Program-made: the position numbers and the translations under genes
From: Planctomycetota bacterium
GTDB taxonomy: Bacteria; Planctomycetota; UBA8742; UBA2392
Length of the DNA: 64,000 bases
NCBI GenBank assembly: GCA_027493625.1
Contig: JAOSKM010000001.1
Location: 277,489-341,488 of the forward strand
Direction of reading: 5' to 3'
Shown here: positions 8,952-17,485 of the stretch, piece after piece
Position numbering within the stretch: position 1 is the stretch's first letter
How the letters are laid out: the number at the start of each line of letters is the position of its first letter
Notes under the pieces: model-generated
Seen by the model: the letters and a program-made list of their open reading frames with translations, nothing else
Databases searched by the model: none
Told to the model about the DNA's origin: nothing

Positions 8952-9097
8952 GGCACGAGCCTACCCAATCCGCGCAGCAGACGAAACTCGTGCAGCCATA
9001 AGATATCGCCGATCAGCAAACCTGCCGGGGCAAGCCACGAACCGCAAGCGCGGTTTCCGGGCCGTAAGCCGCTTTGAATTGAGGAATTAGGCTGTTT

Positions 9098-9126
9098 TTG
9101 TCAGGGGGCTTCTCATGGGGTATATT
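9098..9126 (+). promoter_or_regulatory. sigma70-type promoter
   Basis: TTGTCA (9098-9103), an exact 17-base spacer, and TATATT (9121-9126). Transcription would start near 9133 and run into the hairpins before 9224. Confidence 0.5.
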
Positions 9127-9132
9127 GAAGAA

Positions 9133-9229
9133 AGTTGAGGCGGGCGGGCCTGACGTCCGCCTAACCCCTTTCCCCGCGGACGGGGAACGGTAGAGAAAAG
9201 AGCGGGGCATCTGCCCCGCTCTTTCACTT
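9133..9229 (+). ncRNA. candidate small structured RNA or attenuated leader
   Basis: Between a good promoter and a perfect terminator hairpin lie about 95 non-coding bases. AGGCGG can pair with CCGCCT (about 9138-9161), but GTCCGC at 9154 can alternatively pair with GCGGAC at 9176. A CCCCG/CGGGG stem follows. This could be a free small RNA or the attenuated leader of the gene at 9358. No known RNA family was recognised. Confidence 0.35.
9197..9224 (+). terminator. intrinsic terminator
   Basis: A perfect 13-base inverted repeat, AAAGAGCGGGGCA and TGCCCCGCTCTTT around a TC loop, ending in a short T-tract. It terminates no protein gene on either strand nearby, which supports a short RNA upstream. 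Confidence 0.65.
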
Positions 9230-9357
9230 TCCCGGGCGTCCGCCCCGCTGTCTTGGGCGGAAGCCTGGGTGGACTTTTCCCCTGAGTTCACAGGCTCTTC
9301 ATCCGTTTACCCACGGTGCTATGATCGCGCCCATCCGGCACGCATTCGAAAGACACG

Positions 9358-10038
9358 ATGGCTACCACCAAGGTTGAAGTGCTGTTTGGCAAGATTGCCG
9401 TCAGTTGTGGCTTCGTTAACGACGAGCAGCTGGCCAAGGCCGTTGAGGCCCAGGAGAAGGCGCCCGACGGCACCCACCTCGGCAAGATCATGGTGGACCT
9501 CGGTTTCCTCAGCGACGAAGAGCTGATGACCGTGCTCGCCATCCAGCGCGAAAACCGCTCGCGCCTCGAGATGTCGCCCGCGGTGCGCAAGATGGGCATG
9601 ACGCTGGGGCGCCTGGCGATCGAAAAGGGCTACTGCAACGAGCAGCAGGTGCACGAGGCGATCCGCGAGCAGGCCAAGCTGGAGCGTTTCAACCTGTTCT
9701 TCAGGCTGGGTGAAGTGCTGGTCAGCAAGGGCTTCCTGACCGGCGACCAGGTGCACGAGTTGCTGCAGACCCAGAACATCACCATCCTGGGCTGCCCCTC
9801 CTGCTTCAGCAAGTTCAACGTGCTGAACTGGAAAGAGGGCATGAAGATTCCCTGCCCCAAGTGCGGCAACCCCGAGCTCGAACGCCCCGTCACCATGCCA
9901 GGCCTCAAGGTGGAAGGCAGCATCGACGAAGGCGACCGCAAGGTGGCATTGAAGAAGGCGCAGCAGGAAGAGGCCGACAAGAACGTGCCGGACTCGTTGA
10001 AGGGCCTGGAAGACGATTTTACGCCGCCCAAGCGCTGA
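9358..10038 (+). CDS. MshEN/GspE-N-like tandem domains with C-terminal zinc ribbon
   Basis: A 226-residue soluble protein. Residues about 5-65 (LFGKIAVSCGFVNDEQLAKAVEAQ...LGKIMVDLGFLSDEEL) and 77-135 (MTLGRLAIEKGYCNEQQVHEAI...LGEVLVSKGFLTGDQVHELL, strings abridged) look like two copies of the helical domain found at the N-terminus of type II secretion/type IV pilus ATPases; some such domains bind cyclic-di-GMP. Residues about 141-170 hold CPSC...CPKC, a zinc ribbon. No ATPase domain follows, so this is a stand-alone adaptor. Two pseudopilin genes follow, which suggests a role in that secretion or pilus apparatus. The ATG directly follows AAAGACACG with no strong Shine-Dalgarno. Confidence 0.65.
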   Translation: MATTKVEVLFGKIAVSCGFVNDEQLAKAVEAQEKAPDGTHLGKIMVDLGFLSDEELMTVLAIQRENRSRLEMSPAVRKMGMTLGRLAIEKGYCNEQQVHEAIREQAKLERFNLFFRLGEVLVSKGFLTGDQVHELLQTQNITILGCPSCFSKFNVLNWKEGMKIPCPKCGNPELERPVTMPGLKVEGSIDEGDRKVALKKAQQEEADKNVPDSLKGLEDDFTPPKR

Positions 10039-10113
10039 GTCGTAAGGCGAGATTCCGGAATATTTTACGCGAACAGCTCGGTTTCCCGACAGACCCTTGA
10101 GGCGTGCTGGTGC

Positions 10114-10141
10114 TTGACGCCCCCTCGGCGTGCGGGATACT
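10114..10141 (+). promoter_or_regulatory. candidate promoter of first pseudopilin
   Basis: TTGACG (10114-10119), a 16-base spacer, and GATACT (10136-10141), about 65 bases before the TTG start at 10208. Confidence 0.4.
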
Positions 10142-10207
10142 GGACCCGTCGGATACCCTCCAATTATAGGGATGGTTTCGTTTTTAACCCATACAAGGGG
10201 AACTGAA

Positions 10208-10854
10208 TTGAAACGGTATACACGTCGCGGATTTACTCTCGTTGAGCTGATGGTGGTGATCGGCATCCTGGGCCTGCTGGTCGGCATTCTGGCCGTCGCA
10301 GTGATTCCCAAGCTCACGGAAGCCAAGAACAAGCTGGAGGTCAAGCAGGTCGGTGACCTGATGGCCGGTTTCCAGAACATCGCGGCTGACGACGCCAAGA
10401 AGCGCAAGCTGAAGGACAAGAACATCAAGGACACCAAGGGCGAGAAGTTCTACGAAGCAGCATTCAAGAAGAAGCTGCTCGAGGACGGCCTGCTCAGCAA
10501 GATCGTGAGCCTGAACTCCACCACCGACTCCAAGGCCGACAAGGCATGGATCGAGCAGGATGGCGGCGAAATGCCCCCAACAGCGTGTCGTACACGGCCC
10601 CCAAGGCGAGCGACCTGCTGACGATGATGAACCTGAAGGGCGCGAACCGCAAAATCATCCTGACCTTCAACTCGCGCAACTGGGGCAACTACAAGGACCA
10701 GGGCGTGATCGTGCAGTGGTCGGACGGCGACACCGCCACCTACATCACCAAGGACGAAGCCACCGGCGACCTGAGCCTGGATGCAAACAGCTGGGAGACC
10801 TCACCCCAGGACATCATCGGCGAGCGCCCGCCCTTCGACCGCACCTTCGAATAG
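10208..10854 (+). CDS. type II secretion-like pseudopilin (frameshifted at a C-run)
   Basis: Starts TTG 10208 behind AAGGGG, giving LKRYTRRG followed by the mature FTLVELMVVIGILGLLVG: a prepilin-peptidase site with the conserved Glu at +5 and a hydrophobic N-terminal helix. The reading frame breaks at the five-C run 10574-10578. Downstream the other frame continues NSVSYTAPKASDLL... to DRTFE at 10854, matching the neighbouring pseudopilin (FTFNSRN, VAWSDG and HTFE there). Six Cs would give an unbroken 215-residue protein. It is expected to be processed and assembled into a periplasmic pseudopilus. The break is most simply a sequencing indel; real inactivation cannot be excluded. Confidence 0.8.
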
Positions 10855-10874
10855 CGCCTGATCGCATCAAGCGG

Positions 10875-10901
10875 ACAGCCCCGGGATACTCCCGGGGCTG
10901 T
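10875..10901 (+). terminator. intrinsic terminator of first pseudopilin
   Basis: ACAGCCCCGGGA and TCCCGGGGCTGT around a TAC loop, followed by TTTTCGTTT. Confidence 0.8.
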
Positions 10902-11290
10902 TTTCGTTTGACGCGTCGCCGGTGTCGGGGGAAAATACGGTTGTCGGAAACCTCCCGCGAGGCGCGCCCTCCCGTACGGGAAGCTTTGCCATGGAGTCCG
11001 ACTGTAGCAGTCCCCAATCCTCTGCCGAGTTGCCTGCATTACCGCTGCGGTTGCCTTCGACGACCGCGATGACGCCGCCGTAAACCGGATTCTCCAGCGC
11101 TGCCCGCCCTGCGCGGGTGTGTTTTCGTTTCGCCGCCCGGGCCGGCGCAGGTCTTTCATTTGTATATGCTAAAACTCGTAAACGAAAAAATAGTATGAGA
11201 AAAAATTGACAGGATCCCGCCTGTGGGGGATGTTTGGGGTGTCGGGTCCCTCGCCTCTTCGGCGCGCAACTTCCTATTTCCGGAGCAATC
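10902..11290. other. intergenic region between pseudopilins
   Basis: A 389-base gap with no convincing gene. The last 130 bases are distinctly AT-rich (about 11156-11210) and contain TTGACA at 11206-11211, a possible -35 box for the second pseudopilin with a poor -10 (GATGTT at 11229). GGAG at 11282-11285 is the ribosome-binding site for ATG 11291. Confidence 0.4.
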
Positions 11291-11926
11291 ATGTTCTCTC
11301 GCGCACGCGCGGGTTTCACCCTTGTCGAACTCATGGTCGTGATCGCCATCCTGGGCCTGCTGGTTTCGGTGCTGGCCTTTGCGGTCACCCGACACTTCAC
11401 CAAGGCCAACGCCGACCTCGACAAGGTCAACATGCACAAGCTGTTTGACGCCCTCCAGCAGGCGGGCACCAACCCCTCATACACCAAGCGCTTCAATGAC
11501 AAGGACAACCGCGACAAGAGCGGCCGTGAGTTCTTCGAGTTCCTGTTCCAGGCCGGCGTGCTGGACGGCAATGACCTCAACAGCGTGGTAAGCCTCGGCG
11601 GGGGTGACGCGCCGGCCGAGCGCGATTCGGTGGGCAAAGACATGAAGCTGGACGCCGGCTCATGCAGCTTCACCGCGCCCAAACTGGGCGAATTCCGCCA
11701 GCTGTTGACGGGTAAAGAGCGTACCGTGCTGTTCACCTTCAACAGCCGCAACGCCCACAACTACGACTCGATCGGATACGGCATGCTGGTGGCGTGGTCC
11801 GACGGCGAGGTCGACTACCTGACCGAGGACGACGCGGCTTCCAAGTACCAGATCAGCGCCGCGGAATGGGCCGATCCCACCCAGCTGTACGGCAAGAAGA
11901 AGCCGTTCGAACACACCTTCGAATAG
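11291..11926 (+). CDS. type II secretion-like pseudopilin
   Basis: A 211-residue protein, MFSRARAG then FTLVELMVVIAILGLLVSVL. The Gly before Phe is the prepilin-peptidase site and Glu5 is present, so it is expected to be cleaved, N-methylated and polymerised from the inner membrane. The body differs from GspG in lacking obvious calcium-loop motifs. It closely parallels the frameshifted neighbour in its C-terminal half (FTFNSRN, VAWSDGEVDYLTEDDA, PFEHTFE). The GGAG six bases before ATG 11291 fixes the start. No secretion ATPase or secretin is in the window. Confidence 0.85.
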   Translation: MFSRARAGFTLVELMVVIAILGLLVSVLAFAVTRHFTKANADLDKVNMHKLFDALQQAGTNPSYTKRFNDKDNRDKSGREFFEFLFQAGVLDGNDLNSVVSLGGGDAPAERDSVGKDMKLDAGSCSFTAPKLGEFRQLLTGKERTVLFTFNSRNAHNYDSIGYGMLVAWSDGEVDYLTEDDAASKYQISAAEWADPTQLYGKKKPFEHTFE

Positions 11927-11952
11927 GTAACTGCACGGACACGCGGAACCGG

Positions 11953-11980
11953 GTAGGGACACGCGGCAGCGTGTCCCTAC
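11953..11980. repeat. REP-like palindrome / bidirectional terminator
   Basis: GTAGGGACACGC and GCGTGTCCCTAC around GGCA, placed exactly between two convergent genes. A related GGACGCAGCACGCTGCGTCC palindrome sits at about 49276-49296, near another gene end. Confidence 0.6.
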
Positions 11981-12696
11981 TGCGTTAACCGGCGCACCAC
12001 CGGGTGGTCGCGCAGGTGCTGCACCGGGCTGCCGGGCTCGTTCAGCTCCAGCTCAAGCAGCGTGCCCGCGCGCTCCGGGTGGTCTTCGGCGAGGCGCTCC
12101 AGTGTACGGCCGGCCTCATCGAGCTTGCCGAGGATGCACTGGGCCTTGAGCAGCCACATGCCCGCGCCTGGAAAGCCGGCGCGGAACGCCAGTGTCAGCG
12201 GCGCGAGGGCCAGCGCGGGGTCACCTGACTGGTAGCGCGCCACGCCCAGCAGCAGGTTGGCCTGCGGGTCGTTGGGCGACTTGGTCAGCAGGGTGTCCAG
12301 CTCGATCAGCGCCGCGTCGTAGTCGCCCTTGTGCACCAGCATGCTGGCGATGTTGCGCCGGATGTAGTCGAGCCTCGGCGCTATGCCGATTGCCTCGGTG
12401 AACAACTCCATGGCTTCGGTTTCGCGGCGCTCGGCCAGGTGCTCGCTGGCCAGGCCGTTGAGTGCGTTGGCGAACGCCGCATGCTCGCGTTCGTCCAGTG
12501 GCTGCTTGGCGATGCGCCTGCGCCAGACGTCCACCAGGGGCGCGAACACGGCATGGTCACTGAACGCGGCCGACAGCTCCAGCATGGTGTCCACGTCGCA
12601 GCCTTCGGCCAGCTTGCGCGCCAGGCGCACGGCGTGGGGGCCTTCGCCGGCGTCAAGGTCGGCGCGGATCTGCTCGACTGTTGGCTTGTCGGTCAT
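11977..12696 (-). CDS. tetratricopeptide-repeat protein
   Basis: A 239-residue soluble protein. Helical repeats of TPR type are visible from about residue 90 (AMELFTEAIGIAPRLDYIRRNIASMLVHKGDYDAALIELDTLL..., abridged), with the typical A..L......P pattern at DPQANLLLGVARYQSGDPALALAPL. No signal peptide. It is a likely protein-interaction scaffold of unspecified partner. The gene lies downstream of nifS on the same strand, 61 bases away, so it may be the last gene of the nifU-nifS unit. Confidence 0.7.
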   Translation of the reverse strand: MTDKPTVEQIRADLDAGEGPHAVRLARKLAEGCDVDTMLELSAAFSDHAVFAPLVDVWRRRIAKQPLDEREHAAFANALNGLASEHLAERRETEAMELFTEAIGIAPRLDYIRRNIASMLVHKGDYDAALIELDTLLTKSPNDPQANLLLGVARYQSGDPALALAPLTLAFRAGFPGAGMWLLKAQCILGKLDEAGRTLERLAEDHPERAGTLLELELNEPGSPVQHLRDHPVVRRLTQ

Positions 12697-12704
12697 GGCG
12701 TCAG

Positions 12705-12742
12705 GTTACAGGTTTCAGGTTTCAGGTGTCAGGGCTCAGGCG
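12705..12742. repeat. short tandem CAGGTT(T)/CAGGT repeat
   Basis: CAGGTTACAGG TTTCAGG TTTCAGG TGTCAGG: imperfect 7-mer iterations filling the gap between nifS and the TPR gene. Confidence 0.5.
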
Positions 12743-12757
12743 GTTCCCTGCAAACTG

Positions 12758-13991
12758 CTACGCAGTGGCGAAGTACGCCTTGTGCTTCTCGAGTTCTTCG
12801 ACGCTGAGGCCGTTGTTGCGTGTCTCGGTGTGGCCGAAGGGGCTCATCTCGCGCAGGCGCTTGACGATGCCGCTGATCTGCTCGACGGCCGCGTCGATTT
12901 CCTCGGCCTCGGTGTAGCGGCTGACGCAGAAGCGCACGCTGCCGTGGATCGCCGACAGCGGCACGTTCATGGCCTTCAGCACGTGGCTGGGCTCCAGGCC
13001 GCCCGACCGGCAGGCGCTGCCGGCGCTGACCGCGATGTTGGCGGCATCCAGCATCATCAGCAGCGCTTCGCCGTCGATAAACTTAAAGCCCGCGTTCACG
13101 GTGTTCGGCAGGCGGTCCTGCTGGTCGCCGTTGATGATCACGTCGTCGCACTTCGCCAGCAGGCCGCTTTGCAGTCGGTCGCGCATCAGCTTCATGTGCT
13201 CGACGTGCTTCGCCATCTCGCGATTCAGCAGGCCGGCCGCGGCGCCCATCGCCACGATGCCCATGGCGTTTTCCGTGCCGGCGCGCCGGCCGTTCTCGTG
13301 GTGGCCGCCGCGGATCAGCGGCAGGAACGGGGCTTTCTCACGCACGAACAGGGCGCCCGCGCCCTTCAGGCCGTGGAACTTGTGGCCCGAGATGGTCAGG
13401 TAGTCGATGGCGGCTTCTTCGGAGAGGTCGATCTTGAGCTTGCCCGCGGCCTGCACCGCGTCGACGTGGAAGAGCGCGCCGAACTGCTTGGCGATGTCGC
13501 CGGCGGCGTTGACCGGGTTGATCACACCGGTTTCGTTGTTGGCCCACATCAGGCTTACCAGCGCGGTATCGCCGCTGATCTCGTTTTTTCAGTTCGTCGA
13601 GGTCGATGTGGCCGAGGCGGTCCACGTTCAGTTCCGTGACGCGGTAGCCTGACTGTTCCAGGTAGCGCACGACCTCCAGCACGCTGGCGTGCTCGGTGCG
13701 GCTGGTGATGATGTGTTTGCGCTCCGGCATGCCGTCCAGCGCGGCGTAGATGGCGGTGTTGTTGCCCTCGGTGGCGCCGGAGTTGAACACGACTTCGGCG
13801 GGCTTGCAGTTCAGCAGCTTCGCCACGTTCTCGCGCGCGAGCTCAAGCTCGTGGCGCGCCTTCTGGCCGAAACCGTGGGTGCTGCTGGGGTTGCCGTAGA
13901 TTTCGCCGAACAGGGGCAGCACGGCCTCAACCGCCTCCGGCGCGGGGAAGGTGGTCGAGTTGTTGTCGAGATAAATCGGGCGTTCGGTCAT
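12758..13991 (-). CDS. nifS: cysteine desulfurase (frameshifted at an A-run)
   Basis: Class V PLP-dependent desulfurase that removes sulfur from cysteine for Fe-S cluster assembly. N-terminal half: YLDNNSTTFPAPEAVEAVLP, NPSSTHGFGQKARHELELAR, FNSGATEGNNTAI, TEHASVLEV. C-terminal half: MWANNETGVINP, the PLP lysine in SGHKFHG, and the catalytic cysteine loop SAGSACRSGG. The halves are in different frames. The switch is at the six-T run (coding A6) 13584-13589; five would give LDELKNEISGDTALVSLMWANNETG (abridged) and a normal 410-residue enzyme. The slippery-looking AAAAAAC is out of phase for -1 frameshifting. nifU lies 74 bases upstream. Confidence 0.88.
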
Positions 13992-14065
13992 GTCACTGTT
14001 GCCGCGGAGTCCACGGATGCTGCAACTCCGTGTTTATCCGTGTTCAGCCGTGGTTTCAAACATGG

Positions 14066-14959
14066 TTAGCGCATGGGTGGGGCGTGCAGCTGGTCGGAGT
14101 GCTCGGTGGTGTCGATCACCACGATCTCCGGGTCCACCATTTCGCGCAGGCGGTCTTCCACGAAGAACTTCATGGTGGCGCTGCTGGAGGCGCAGCTGTT
14201 GCAGTGGCCGTGAAGCTGCACGTACACCTTGTTGCCCTGCACGTCCACCAGTTCCATGTCGCCGCCGTCCATGGCGAGGCCGGGGCGCACTTCGCGGTCC
14301 AGCACTTCCTGGATGGCGCGCATCTTGTCGAGGTTGGTCATGTCGCCGCTGGGGCGCGGGGCCGCGGGCTTGGGGGTCTCGCTGGGCATCTCGGCGCGCA
14401 CGCGGGCGATGATGGCGTTCAGGTCGGGGTGGCAGGTGTTACAGCCGCCGCCGGCCTTGGTGTAGTGGGCGATCTGCTCAATGGTGGTGAGGTTGTGGTC
14501 GCGGATGGCGCGCTCGATCTTGTGCTCGGGAATGCCGTAGCAGCGGCACACGAACAGGTCGCCGTTTTCATCCAGCTCGGTTTCCAGGTCGATGCCGCGG
14601 TAGCGCGCGTAAGCGACTTCCAGCGCCTCCATGCTCATCACGCAGGTGTGCATCTTCTCGGGTGGCAGACCGCCCAGGTACTGGCTGATGTCGTCGGCCG
14701 TGATGCGGGCGGCATCGTCGATGTGCTTGCCCTTCAGCATCTCGGTGAGCGCGCTGCTGGCGGCGATCGCGGATGGCGAGCCGAACACCTGGAAGCGCGC
14801 GTCGCGGATGACCTCGCCGTCATCCAGCTTGAGATAGAGCTTCAGCGCTTGGCCGGAGGCCATGCTGCCAACTTCACCAAGCACCGTGGCGTCCGTCAGC
14901 ACGCCCACGTTGCGCGGGTTGATGAAGTGGTCCTTGATCTTCTGTGAGTACGTCAGCAT
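14066..14959 (-). CDS. nifU: NifU-type Fe-S assembly protein with a degenerate scaffold domain
   Basis: A 297-residue, three-domain protein as in NifU. IscU-like domain, residues 1-125: the canonical ligand positions are changed. GEVGSMASGQALKLYLK has Ser for the first Cys, FQVFGSPSAIAASSALTE has Ser for the second, and KMHTCVMS shifts the HC pair. Central [2Fe-2S] ferredoxin-like domain, about 137-190: FVCRCYG and GGGCNTCHP retain all four cysteines. C-terminal Nfu domain, about 212-290: HCNSCASSSATMK keeps CxxC. The protein can probably still carry clusters on the last two domains, but classical IscU scaffolding looks impaired. It is divergent from the methylase gene and followed by nifS. 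Confidence 0.85.
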   Translation of the reverse strand: MLTYSQKIKDHFINPRNVGVLTDATVLGEVGSMASGQALKLYLKLDDGEVIRDARFQVFGSPSAIAASSALTEMLKGKHIDDAARITADDISQYLGGLPPEKMHTCVMSMEALEVAYARYRGIDLETELDENGDLFVCRCYGIPEHKIERAIRDHNLTTIEQIAHYTKAGGGCNTCHPDLNAIIARVRAEMPSETPKPAAPRPSGDMTNLDKMRAIQEVLDREVRPGLAMDGGDMELVDVQGNKVYVQLHGHCNSCASSSATMKFFVEDRLREMVDPEIVVIDTTEHSDQLHAPPMR

Positions 14960-14996
14960 AAGTTGCGCATCCCAACGGCCGGTTAAACTACAATCC

Positions 14997-15017
14997 GGAC
15001 TCGTTTAGTCCATTATA
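14997..15017 (-). promoter_or_regulatory. nifU promoter with small palindrome at the start site
   Basis: On the minus strand a perfect TATAAT (15012-15017) is followed two bases later by GGACT-AAACG-AGTCC (14997-15011), an inverted repeat positioned as an operator or a 5' RNA hairpin. The -35 region is weak, which would suit an activated promoter. Confidence 0.45.
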
Positions 15018-15060
15018 CATATCCGCTGATTTGAAGGCAGGTTCCGGCTAAAGTCCGGGC

Positions 15061-16488
15061 ATGAAAGTCGATTTCTCGGCAGCCTGGAAAGAACACGAGC
15101 GCCTGGCCGGCGCCGTGCCGCCCGCATTGCGTGCGACCCTGGGCGGCGCGTTTACGCCCCGCGCGCTGGCCCTGCGCGTGGCGCACGAGACCCTGTCGAA
15201 GTTTCCCCGCAACGACGTGCCCACGGTGCTGGACCCGTGCTGCGGCCTGGGCTCGCTGCTGCTGGCGGCCGTGGAGTGGGCCTGCGTTTCGCGCCCGCAG
15301 TGGGTGCAGGCCTGGCTGCAGGGGGGCAAGCTGCAAGGCTGGGAGATTTCGCGCGAGCTGACGGACGGCACCAAACGCGTGCTGACCATCGCGGGCCAGT
15401 GCCTGAAGCTCCCGGTGCGCCTGAAGCTGGTGACCCGCGACGCGCTTGAATGCGACGAGCGCGAAATCTGCGACGCGATAATCGCCTGCCCGCCCTGGAA
15501 GAACCTGGTCGGCGCCGCGGCCCAGGATCTGCCGCCCGCCACGCGCGCGCAGATAGCCCGGCGCTTCGGCTCGTTTACCGGCACGCCGGCGCTGCACACG
15601 GTTTTCACGGAACTGGCGGGGCGGCTGGTGGTGCGCCAGGGCGGCCGCGTGGGCATGCTGCTGCCGCTGCGCGTGGCCGACAGCCCGGATTACGCCAGCT
15701 TCCGGCGCGCCATGGCGCAGCTGGTGGCGCCGGAGCAGATTCTGCCCCAGGGCCAGGGCGCGCTGCCCGGCGTGCAGGATGACGCGGCGCTGTTCGTGCT
15801 GACTGCCGGCAAGGGCGACGTCTCCGGCGAGCCCTGGGAATCACGCGCCGACGAGCGCGAGCAGCTGTACCAGAGCAGCATCCTGCGCCATCTGCCGCTG
15901 CCGCCCACGGCATTTGACGATGTGGGCGTGAACACCGGCAACGCCGAGCAGCTGATGATCACGGAAAGGCCTGAGCCGGGCGCCCTGCCGATCCGCGACG
16001 CGAGCGACGTGATCCCGTTCGCGATGCGCAAGCCGCGCCTGTACCTGCGCGCGAAAGTGTCGCGCCAGACCGGCCGCTACGCGAAGATCGCGCCGCCCGC
16101 CACATTCAAGCAGGTCAAGATCGTGATCAAGCGTGACGCGCAACGGCCGATTGCGGCCAGGCACAACCCGCCCGCGTTCTTTCGCGACGACCTGATCGGC
16201 TGTTTCGGCGCGCCGGACCTGGACGACGACTACCTGCTGGGCGTGTTCAACAGCGAATACTTCGGGCGGCTGTATCGTGACAGCTTCAAGGAAACGCGCC
16301 TGCGCGCGGAAGAGCGCATTACAGTCGAGCAACTGCGCCACCTGCCCATCCCCTCGCGCCGCGCGGCCGGCGCGGCTTACAATGAGATCATCCAGCTCAG
16401 CCGCGAGCTGCAGAAATGCGCGGGCAAGAACCCGCAAATGCTGGCGAAGCTGGATACCGCTGTGCGCAAGGCCTACACGGGCAAGTAG
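15061..16488 (+). CDS. orphan gamma-class adenine DNA methyltransferase-like protein
   Basis: A 475-residue protein. Motif I for SAM is VLDPCCGLGSLLLAA (about residues 56-70), motif IV is IIACPPWKN (about 141-149) with Cys in place of the usual Asn of NPPY/F/W, and motif VIII-like GRVGMLLPLRV follows. The C-terminal part (PRLYLRAKV..., DDYLLGVFNSEYFGRLYRDS, LRHLPIPSRR) resembles the TaqI/Eco57I-type target-recognition region. No nuclease domain or restriction gene is adjacent. The altered catalytic motif makes activity uncertain. It is divergent from nifU; its stop is followed directly by the glycosyltransferase ATG. Confidence 0.7.
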   Translation: MKVDFSAAWKEHERLAGAVPPALRATLGGAFTPRALALRVAHETLSKFPRNDVPTVLDPCCGLGSLLLAAVEWACVSRPQWVQAWLQGGKLQGWEISRELTDGTKRVLTIAGQCLKLPVRLKLVTRDALECDEREICDAIIACPPWKNLVGAAAQDLPPATRAQIARRFGSFTGTPALHTVFTELAGRLVVRQGGRVGMLLPLRVADSPDYASFRRAMAQLVAPEQILPQGQGALPGVQDDAALFVLTAGKGDVSGEPWESRADEREQLYQSSILRHLPLPPTAFDDVGVNTGNAEQLMITERPEPGALPIRDASDVIPFAMRKPRLYLRAKVSRQTGRYAKIAPPATFKQVKIVIKRDAQRPIAARHNPPAFFRDDLIGCFGAPDLDDDYLLGVFNSEYFGRLYRDSFKETRLRAEERITVEQLRHLPIPSRRAAGAAYNEIIQLSRELQKCAGKNPQMLAKLDTAVRKAYTGK

Positions 16489-17484
16489 ATGTCCGACACG
16501 CAAACCACCGCAAGCTGGCTGCCGGCCGATTTTGAGCCAGGCCTGGTGTCCGTGGTGATTCCCACCTTCAACCGCGCCGAGCTGGTTTGCAAGACCGTGC
16601 GCTCGGTGTTTGCCCAGACCTACCCGCACGTCGAGGTGATCGTTGGCGATGATGCTTCCAGCGACGACACACTCGCGCGGCTGGAAGCGCTGCGAGCCGA
16701 GTGCCCGGCCGGTTTTCGTCTCGAGTTCTTCGGCGGCGGGAAGGTCGGGTCTTGCAACCTGCGCAACAGGGGAGCGGCACGGAGCCGCGGCGAGTACCTG
16801 ATGTTCCTGGATTCCGACGACCTGCTGACCGCTCTGGCGCTGGGGCAACTGGTCGAAACCATCGCAGGCGTGGACCTTTCCTGGGGCGCGTGGCGCGACC
16901 TGCGAAGCGAAGAGCACGTGTGCAGATTGTCAGCGCCCGTCAGGCGCAGCTTTTCGAGGGACTGGCTGGCCGACCTGATGCGCGGCGATTGGCTGGCGAC
17001 GTGTGCCGTGCTGTACCGGCGCGACGTCCTGCATCGCATTGGCGGCTGGCGCGAAGACACAGCACTGGAGAGCGACTTTCACTTTAACATGCAGTTGGGC
17101 ATCGCCGGCGCCACCCAGGCAGGTCGCGGCGATGTCGTCGCTTACTACCGGCGCGGCCACCTTGGCCAGATATCTGAATCCGGTTACGCGGCCAAGACCG
17201 CTCAGACGCAACTGGCGTTGCAGCTGGCGGAACGTTCCCTGGACGCGCGGGGCGGCTGGACGCCGGAACGCCGTGCCGCCATGGCTGCGCGTTACTTCCA
17301 TATGGCGCGCATGCTGCTGTATCACACGGGGGATATTGACGGATTTGAACGGCTGCTGTCAGAGGCCAAACGGGTGGACCCGGCTTTTAAGCCGCCGAAA
17401 TCATGGTACCGCTGGATCGCCACCATGGCCGGCTTCCGCAACGCGGAGCGAGTGGCGGCCGTGGGGCGCAAGCTGTTTCGCTAG
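16489..17484 (+). CDS. family 2 glycosyltransferase
   Basis: A 331-residue GT-A fold enzyme. VSVVIPTFNRAELVCKTVRS begins the nucleotide-sugar domain, VEVIVGDDASSDDTLARLEAL is the donor loop, and MFLDSDDLLTALAL carries the DxD-type metal site. GGWREDTALESDFHFNMQLG is the acceptor-side helix with the catalytic acidic cluster. It is a likely inverting transferase building a surface glycan. It starts on the base after the methylase stop (TAG-ATG), so it is cotranscribed. No membrane helix is seen. Confidence 0.88.
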   Translation: MSDTQTTASWLPADFEPGLVSVVIPTFNRAELVCKTVRSVFAQTYPHVEVIVGDDASSDDTLARLEALRAECPAGFRLEFFGGGKVGSCNLRNRGAARSRGEYLMFLDSDDLLTALALGQLVETIAGVDLSWGAWRDLRSEEHVCRLSAPVRRSFSRDWLADLMRGDWLATCAVLYRRDVLHRIGGWREDTALESDFHFNMQLGIAGATQAGRGDVVAYYRRGHLGQISESGYAAKTAQTQLALQLAERSLDARGGWTPERRAAMAARYFHMARMLLYHTGDIDGFERLLSEAKRVDPAFKPPKSWYRWIATMAGFRNAERVAAVGRKLFR

Positions 17485-17485
17485 C

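Noticed and set aside
13584..13590. Programmed -1 frameshift at the AAAAAAC heptamer in nifS
   Set aside because: The heptamer is in the wrong phase relative to the incoming frame; the needed shift is +1, so a run-length error is simpler.
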